Part shown: positions 6,647-10,160 of the stretch, in pieces
Position numbering within the stretch: position 1 is the first letter of the stretch
Layout: each line of letters begins with the position of its first letter
Source: Methanobacteriota archaeon
GTDB lineage: Archaea; Halobacteriota; Methanosarcinia; Methanosarcinales; Methanosarcinaceae
Assembly (NCBI GenBank): GCA_030837265.1
Contig: JAUPKV010000663.1
Location: forward strand, 1 to 10,160
Direction: 5' to 3'
DNA: 10,160 nt
Translations under genes and position numbers: made by a program
The notes under the pieces: model-generated
The model's database searches: none
Told to the model about the DNA's origin: nothing
What the model saw: only the letters and a program-made list of their open reading frames with translations

Positions 6647-6702
6647 ACTTTCGAAAAGATTACTTTCGAAAAGATTACTTTCGAAAAGATTACTTTCGAA
6701 AA
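6647..6702. repeat. 15-bp tandem repeats with a TTTCGAAA core, 3.7 units
   Basis: ACTTTCGAAAAGATT occurs three times in perfect head-to-tail copies (6647-6661, 6662-6676, 6677-6691), followed by the first 11 bases of a fourth (6692-6702). Each unit centres on the 8-bp palindrome TTTCGAAA. The array lies next to the likely iorA TATA box. It is far too short and lacks the spacer pattern of a CRISPR array. Confidence 0.95.
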
Positions 6703-6834
6703 CTCAAGATTGTTTTGGTATTTCCCCTGCTTTAATCAATAAAATCGATGACCATATATGTACAGTGCTGTCGGGAACATGTATGTAAAATTCGGATATA
6801 AAACTTTTGTTTTTTAGACCGCATAAATTGCTTT

Positions 6835-6852
6835 TTAACAGAAAAAAGTTAA
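6835..6852 (-). terminator. U-rich hairpin downstream of mmp14
   Basis: On the minus strand TTAAC, an eight-base loop holding TTTTTT, and GTTAA form a short stem with a U-run in the loop, about 70-85 bases after the mmp14 stop. A further TTTTTGTTTT-like run on the minus strand does not follow, so the strength is doubtful. It is the only termination-like signal seen between mmp14 and the iorA promoter. Confidence 0.3.
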
Positions 6853-6874
6853 TCTAACAAGATCTAAGGTCATT

Positions 6875-6921
6875 GAGATCCCTGAGGTCCCTGAGTCCAT
6901 TTTGAGATCCCGGAGTCCATT
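6875..6921. repeat. Short imperfect direct repeats at the mmp14 3' end
   Basis: GAGATCCCTGAG (6875-6886), GGTCCCTGAG (6886-6895) and GAGATCCCGGAG (6904-6915) are variants of one another. GAGTCCATT occurs twice (6893-6901 and 6913-6921), the second copy overlapping the stop codon of mmp14. This looks like local slippage or duplication of the 3' end. Confidence 0.6.
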
Positions 6922-8353
6922 ATTTTGCCTGCAGTTTTATTCTCTGAGGAAGAATGCATTTTCCGCCGTGTCTGCCTCCAAGAGGATTCTGAGGCGAACC
7001 AAGAGAGTTCATACAGCGGGCCATGACTGCTGCACCTCTTGCAAGTCCGTCATCTGCAAAGACTACCTTTTCATCTATTTTAGGAGCAATACCCATTTTA
7101 TCCAGGTACTTCAAGATCAGTTTGGGCTTATTACCAGTTATCCCGCCCCTACCGGTAATTCCTATAGTCGTATCTTTAAAAACCAGGTTTTCTTCATCCG
7201 CAACCTTAATCAGCCTGCAGACAACTCCTGCCATCACCTCATCAATAACAGCATAAGCAACCTGAAGTCCGTGATTCTCACAGATTTCCTTGCCGACAGC
7301 ATATAGCTTGTCCATATCGGAGCCGTTCTCACCAACATCGCAACCTAGAAGTGTTACACCTACCTTTGCAGCCGCATCCGGCCTTACGGGCACGCTGCCG
7401 TAACGTGTTCTACCTGTGGGGACCTTTTCTATGATAATGAAGTCGTTGATTTGTCTTGCAAACTCTTCTATCGTATTAGCATTTATTTCAAGCGTAAGAA
7501 AAGAAGGAGGCTTAAGGTCCTGAAACACTTCGAGTGCGGTCCCTACTTTCGGATCAACTTTCTCCGAACCACGGATCACTGCATCGGGAATCGCACCGGC
7601 ATAACCACAAAAGCTTCCGATTGTTTTAGCGTACGGCTGGTCAGGACTTGTAACCCTGCCATCAAGGGTTGTACCGAAGTCAATTGAAATGCAGGGGTTC
7701 CTGAAATCGATATCTGTAAGTTTGGCTGCTTCCTTAATACCCGCTGTTGCAAGTTCTCCTTCCATTTCATTTGCAACAATTTCAACACCAGTGGAACCTA
7801 TAGGGGGCATTACTCCGGCTACGGCCCCATCAAAAATTACCTCGTCAAGCTTGCTATATTTCTGAAATTTTTTGGATATATTTGAAAGTGTCATCGGTGG
7901 CGTCATATTTTTAGGTGGTACTCCTGCCTTAAGACATCCTTCAGCCAGAGCTTTGATAAATTCACCAACCTCATCCGGAGAATCAAAACCAGCAACAACG
8001 CCAGTTGACCTGACAACGAAGTTCAGATCCGTTTTTATGTCCAGATTAGCTTTTTCAATTGATTCCGTAAGGGTAGCACACACCAGTTCAGCAACGGCTC
8101 TCTGTGTTAGCTCCACACCGGTGAGTGTTTTACCGAATGGGACTTCTCCTGATTTTGGGGAGCAAACGTCCCTGGTCATCCGCACAACTTTATTCACAAT
8201 ATGAGTCTTGCCGGATTCCATATTGGTAGCTGTAAGGATACATTTGGTTGTAGTGTTTCCAACTTCAATTGAAGCTACTGTGAAGAAAGGTTTTGATTTA
8301 AGGTCAATCAAACGAACCTGAGGCGATTCTACAATTCTGGTTTTCAAAGTCAT
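6920..8353 (-). CDS. Methanogenesis marker protein 14 (ASKHA-like, function unknown)
   Basis: Recognised as the methanogenesis marker 14 family, found essentially only in methanogenic archaea. Its reaction is not known. Seen, in 477 residues: an N-terminal ASIEVGNTTTKCILTAT (27-43) and a central SIDFGTTLDGRVT (223-235). Both have the beta-hairpin [D/E]xGxTTxx form of phosphate-1/phosphate-2 loops in the acetate kinase/actin/Hsp70 superfamily. A third Gly-rich GITGRGGITG lies at 398-407, with FADDGLARGAAVMARCMNSLG (432-452) near the end. No ferredoxin domain is present, unlike ATP-driven reductive activators such as RamA. Start ATG 8353 has GAAGG (8361-8365) seven bases upstream. It is transcribed alone, in the same direction as iorA but separated by 430 bases. 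An ATP-dependent activation or assembly role in methanogenesis is only inference. Confidence 0.88.
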   Translation of the reverse strand: MTLKTRIVESPQVRLIDLKSKPFFTVASIEVGNTTTKCILTATNMESGKTHIVNKVVRMTRDVCSPKSGEVPFGKTLTGVELTQRAVAELVCATLTESIEKANLDIKTDLNFVVRSTGVVAGFDSPDEVGEFIKALAEGCLKAGVPPKNMTPPMTLSNISKKFQKYSKLDEVIFDGAVAGVMPPIGSTGVEIVANEMEGELATAGIKEAAKLTDIDFRNPCISIDFGTTLDGRVTSPDQPYAKTIGSFCGYAGAIPDAVIRGSEKVDPKVGTALEVFQDLKPPSFLTLEINANTIEEFARQINDFIIIEKVPTGRTRYGSVPVRPDAAAKVGVTLLGCDVGENGSDMDKLYAVGKEICENHGLQVAYAVIDEVMAGVVCRLIKVADEENLVFKDTTIGITGRGGITGNKPKLILKYLDKMGIAPKIDEKVVFADDGLARGAAVMARCMNSLGSPQNPLGGRHGGKCILPQRIKLQAK

Positions 8354-8872
8354 TATAATTCCTTCTAAATCACTCAGACTCTCCAGACCATTGTTTACGG
8401 TTCCTGGATCAAAGAGCGAGCAAAATTAATATTTTGAAATACAACAAAAGCGTAAATTGTATAATGTCAGTGCAAGTGTTCACCAGATCCATAATAACCT
8501 TTGTTAGAAAATTTTAATGAAGTTATACGACAAAATTTCATTTTAATCCAAATTTAAACTATATAATTATTTATATTATGTAACGTTTCAATTATACTAA
8601 ATATGCAATTATACTATTCTACTGTTAAATCAAATATAAGTTTCTACTTTTAAAAAAAATTTTTCCTTCGCCAGACATGTTGTCCCTGTTAACTTATTTA
8701 ATCATTTATATTAATACTAAATTTGGCTTGTGATCTTTAACAATTCATTCGGTGAATAAGAAGCGAACTTACACAATGTTAGAACTTTATTGAAGTGTTT
8801 TCACGAAATAAACTATTTAATTAAGTTAATTTTTAAAATAAGATTATCTAATTTTTTAGATAAGAAAAATAA
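8354..8872. other. AT-rich intergenic region between two divergent genes
   Basis: No gene, RNA or mobile element is recognised. The left part should carry the mmp14 promoter; on the minus strand AAAATATTAA (8426-8435) is a possible TATA box, and a second very AT-rich block lies at about 8552-8584. CAATTATACT is repeated directly at 8589-8598 and 8606-8615. A TTG-started frame of 69 codons at 8790-8999 crosses the promoter and the leader hairpin of the next gene and is considered chance. Confidence 0.5.
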
Positions 8873-8873
8873 G

Positions 8874-8885
8874 TTTATATATAAA
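8874..8885 (+). promoter_or_regulatory. Strong TATA box of the PKD surface-protein gene
   Basis: TTTATATATAAA is a near-ideal archaeal TATA box, preceded by purine-rich AAAAATAAG in the place of a BRE. A start point about 25 bases downstream falls near 8902-8906, giving a leader of about 150 bases before ATG 9055. Confidence 0.65.
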
Positions 8886-8905
8886 TCAGTTGATTTGGGG
8901 ACTAT

Positions 8906-8998
8906 CAGCCAGAAGGCAGTTTACAGATCTACATATATAATGACTCGAATAACCGTTTTTAGTCGGTTTATAGCTTACAGCTGCCTTAAAAGAGGCTG
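8906..8998 (+). promoter_or_regulatory. Structured 5' leader element of the PKD gene
   Basis: Seen: CAGCC (8906-8910) pairs with GGCTG (8994-8998). AAGGCAG (8913-8919) pairs with CTGCCTT (8981-8987), extendable by a G-U and a U-A pair. Inside, AACCG (8951-8955) pairs with CGGTT (8964-8968) around an eight-base loop. The whole is a branched or elongated fold of about 93 nt that begins at the predicted transcript start and ends 56 bases before the start codon. No poly-T follows it, so a terminator is unlikely. It may control translation or mRNA stability; it matches no riboswitch class I recognise. Confidence 0.45.
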
Positions 8999-9054
8999 AA
9001 TTACATGCTTGTCATTCATTTTACACCGAAGTTAAAATTAAATGGAGATCCAAT

Positions 9055-10160
9055 ATGAGAAAATATCTCTCTTCAATTGTCTTATTAGCAATATTAATGT
9101 TGCCAGCAACTTTAGAAGTGGCTTCAGCTACTGGCAATGTTACAATTAATGATTTTAATAGTAACGTTACAAAAGAGACTGTCCCTTTCTCAACCCGATT
9201 AGTGGGTAATGTTACAGGTGAAATTAACTATGCTCGTTGGGATTATTATTGCCCTGCAACCAAACACTGGTCTCACACTTCAGGAATAAATACTCTTCAT
9301 GGATTCGGAGCAGCGGGAGGTTATGGTGTTTTTAATGTCACGCTGGTAGTTTCGGGACCTGGTGGAAGTGATTCACTTAAAAAAATAGATTATATTGTCG
9401 GAAATAAAAACACTACAGGCTTGCCTGTTGCTAGTTTCTCTGCATCCACAAATTCTGGAGATGCGCCATTAACCGTAACATTTACTGACTCGAGTAAAAA
9501 TGCAAGTTCGGTTTTGTGGTACTTTGGACTGTCAGATAGTAAAACAGAAAAGAATCCGAGTTTTACATTCAATACTCCAGGGAAATATAGGGTTGTCCAA
9601 GAAGTGAAAAACTCCAGAGGTTGGGACGCGACAGCTCAAGATATAATTGTAGGTGGAGAAGCAGCAGTAATAGTATATCCTGTTGCAGACTTTGAAGCAG
9701 ATGCATCTAATGGAACTGAAGTACAATTCTCAGACCTCTCGCAAAACGGAGAAGTATTTAATTGGACCTTTGGAGATGGAACTAATTCAAGCGACTTTAG
9801 TCCAGTGCACACTTATTCAAAAATAGGGAACTATACAGTGCATCTTACAGTAAGTAATGCAAACGGAACAAGCTCAAAGATAAAAACAATAAATGTGGGA
9901 GCAAGTAGTTCAGACAGTGGAAGCGACACAAGTGGTGACAGCAGTGGCACTGATGACAGCGGTGGAGATAGCTACGGATCTGCTTCAGTAGTCGAAGATA
10001 GTAGCAGCGGCAGCAGCAGCAGCAGCGGCAGCAGCAGCGGCAGCAGCGGTGGAAGTGGTGGCGGCGGTGGCTCACCCGAACCTCAAGAAAATGTTGAAGC
10101 AAAAGAACTATCACAGACATTCGTCGGAAGTGGACAATCTGTTAGTTTCGCTTTCCCTCA
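9055..10160 (+). CDS. Secreted PKD-domain surface protein, 3' end beyond window
   Basis: Seen: 368 residues before the window ends. A signal peptide covers residues 1-25 (MRKYLSSIVLLAILMLPATL, cut near ASA-T). Three PKD-like beta-sandwich domains follow at about 28-116, 124-199 and 209-282; the third has the classic NWTFGDGT (236-243) and HTYSKIGNYTVHLTVSNANG. A Ser/Gly/Asp linker fills 284-340. The visible end NVEAKELSQTFVGSGQSVSF (346-365) matches how PGF-pre-PGF domains begin. Eleven N-glycosylation sequons occur. Known: PGF-pre-PGF domains precede a PGF-CTERM tail that archaeosortase A replaces with a lipid anchor. Inferred: an S-layer-associated adhesion or structural protein. Start ATG 9055 has GGAG (9044-9047) seven bases upstream. 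The gene runs opposite to mmp14 with its own promoter. Confidence 0.88.
   Translation, partial: MRKYLSSIVLLAILMLPATLEVASATGNVTINDFNSNVTKETVPFSTRLVGNVTGEINYARWDYYCPATKHWSHTSGINTLHGFGAAGGYGVFNVTLVVSGPGGSDSLKKIDYIVGNKNTTGLPVASFSASTNSGDAPLTVTFTDSSKNASSVLWYFGLSDSKTEKNPSFTFNTPGKYRVVQEVKNSRGWDATAQDIIVGGEAAVIVYPVADFEADASNGTEVQFSDLSQNGEVFNWTFGDGTNSSDFSPVHTYSKIGNYTVHLTVSNANGTSSKIKTINVGASSSDSGSDTSGDSSGTDDSGGDSYGSASVVEDSSSGSSSSSGSSSGSSGGSGGGGGSPEPQENVEAKELSQTFVGSGQSVSFAFP
10000..10071 (+). repeat. AGC/GGC triplet tract coding a Ser/Gly linker
   Basis: Twenty-four codons, almost all AGC or GGC with a few GGT, GGA and AGT, encode SSSGSSSSSGSSSG and then a Gly-rich end. The tract includes five AGC codons in a row. 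Because the repeat unit is three bases, slippage would change linker length without breaking the frame. The GC-rich tract contrasts with the AT-rich coding around it. Confidence 0.85.

Larger units (their letters stand above)
6490..6919. other. Intergenic region: iorA leader and promoter, mmp14 3' tail
   Basis: No gene is seen. From left to right in plus coordinates it holds: the iorA leader with the 10-base direct repeat ATCTCGAATT at 6498-6507 and 6544-6553; a TATA-like box at 6636-6644; the 15-bp tandem repeats at 6647-6702; a U-rich hairpin at 6835-6852 for mmp14; and short imperfect repeats at 6875-6921 that run into the mmp14 stop codon. Confidence 0.6.

Noticed and set aside
6647..6702. 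CRISPR array
   Set aside because: Units are contiguous 15-mers without unique spacers.
6920..8353. Hydantoinase/oxoprolinase or RamA-type activator as the name for the 477-residue protein
   Set aside because: Those families share ASKHA-like loops, but RamA carries C-terminal iron-sulfur Cys motifs absent here, and the overall sequence fits methanogenesis marker 14 from end to end.
8906..8998. tRNA gene
   Set aside because: The size is near that of a tRNA, but there is no acceptor/anticodon/T-arm layout, no GTTCNANNC T-loop and no CCA-adjacent stem.
8790..8999. 69-residue plus-strand frame
   Set aside because: TTG start without Shine-Dalgarno, composition dictated by AT-richness, and it runs across the TATA box and hairpin of the next gene.
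9845..10120. Cys/His-rich minus-strand frame opposite the PKD gene
   Set aside because: It is the complement of the AGC/GGC Ser-Gly codons, which read as Cys, Arg and Leu; not a metal-binding protein.

Overview
The window reads as a piece of a methanogenic archaeon's chromosome, most likely Methanosarcina or a close relative. The pointers are a methanogenesis marker 14 protein, an archaeal paaK-iorB-iorA cluster, secreted proteins full of N-glycosylation sequons, a PKD surface protein entering what looks like a PGF-pre-PGF domain, archaeal TATA boxes, GGTGA/GGAGGT Shine-Dalgarno sites, and AT-rich intergenic DNA beside coding DNA of moderate GC. This assignment is by recognition of families, not by database search.

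Layout. Bases 1-518 hold no confident gene; a nested hairpin at 38-93 resembles the right end of an IS200/IS605 (IS1341-type, TnpB) element. At 519-1445 (+) lies a secreted protein with a His/Met cluster, ten Met-rich NQT repeats and a C-terminal thioredoxin fold with a WCPHC active site. An MscS-type mechanosensitive channel follows at about 1542-2630 (+). It converges on a minus-strand cluster, transcribed in the order iorA (6489-4618), iorB (4613-4005), phenylacetate-CoA-ligase-like paaK (3953-2646). IorAB interconverts aryl pyruvates and aryl acetyl-CoAs with ferredoxin, and the ligase interconverts aryl acetates and aryl acetyl-CoAs. Together they can salvage aryl acids into aromatic amino acids or run the other way to dispose of aryl pyruvates. 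In front of iorA a TATA-like box sits directly beside three and a half 15-bp tandem repeats centred on TTTCGAAA, a candidate operator.

Upstream of that region is methanogenesis marker 14 (8353-6920, minus), a methanogen-specific protein of unknown role with ASKHA-like phosphate-binding loops. A roughly 700-bp AT-rich gap separates it from a divergently transcribed secreted PKD-domain protein (9055 to beyond the right edge). That gene has a strong TATA box, and a predicted transcript start that coincides with the beginning of a foldable element of about 93 nt in its leader. Its Ser/Gly linker is coded by an AGC/GGC triplet tract, and the visible C-terminal part matches the start of the domain that normally precedes archaeosortase-processed PGF-CTERM anchors.

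The most unusual items are the Met-rich NQT-repeat thioredoxin, the repeat array beside the iorA promoter, and the structured leader of the PKD gene. No CRISPR array, rRNA, tRNA or complete insertion sequence was seen.
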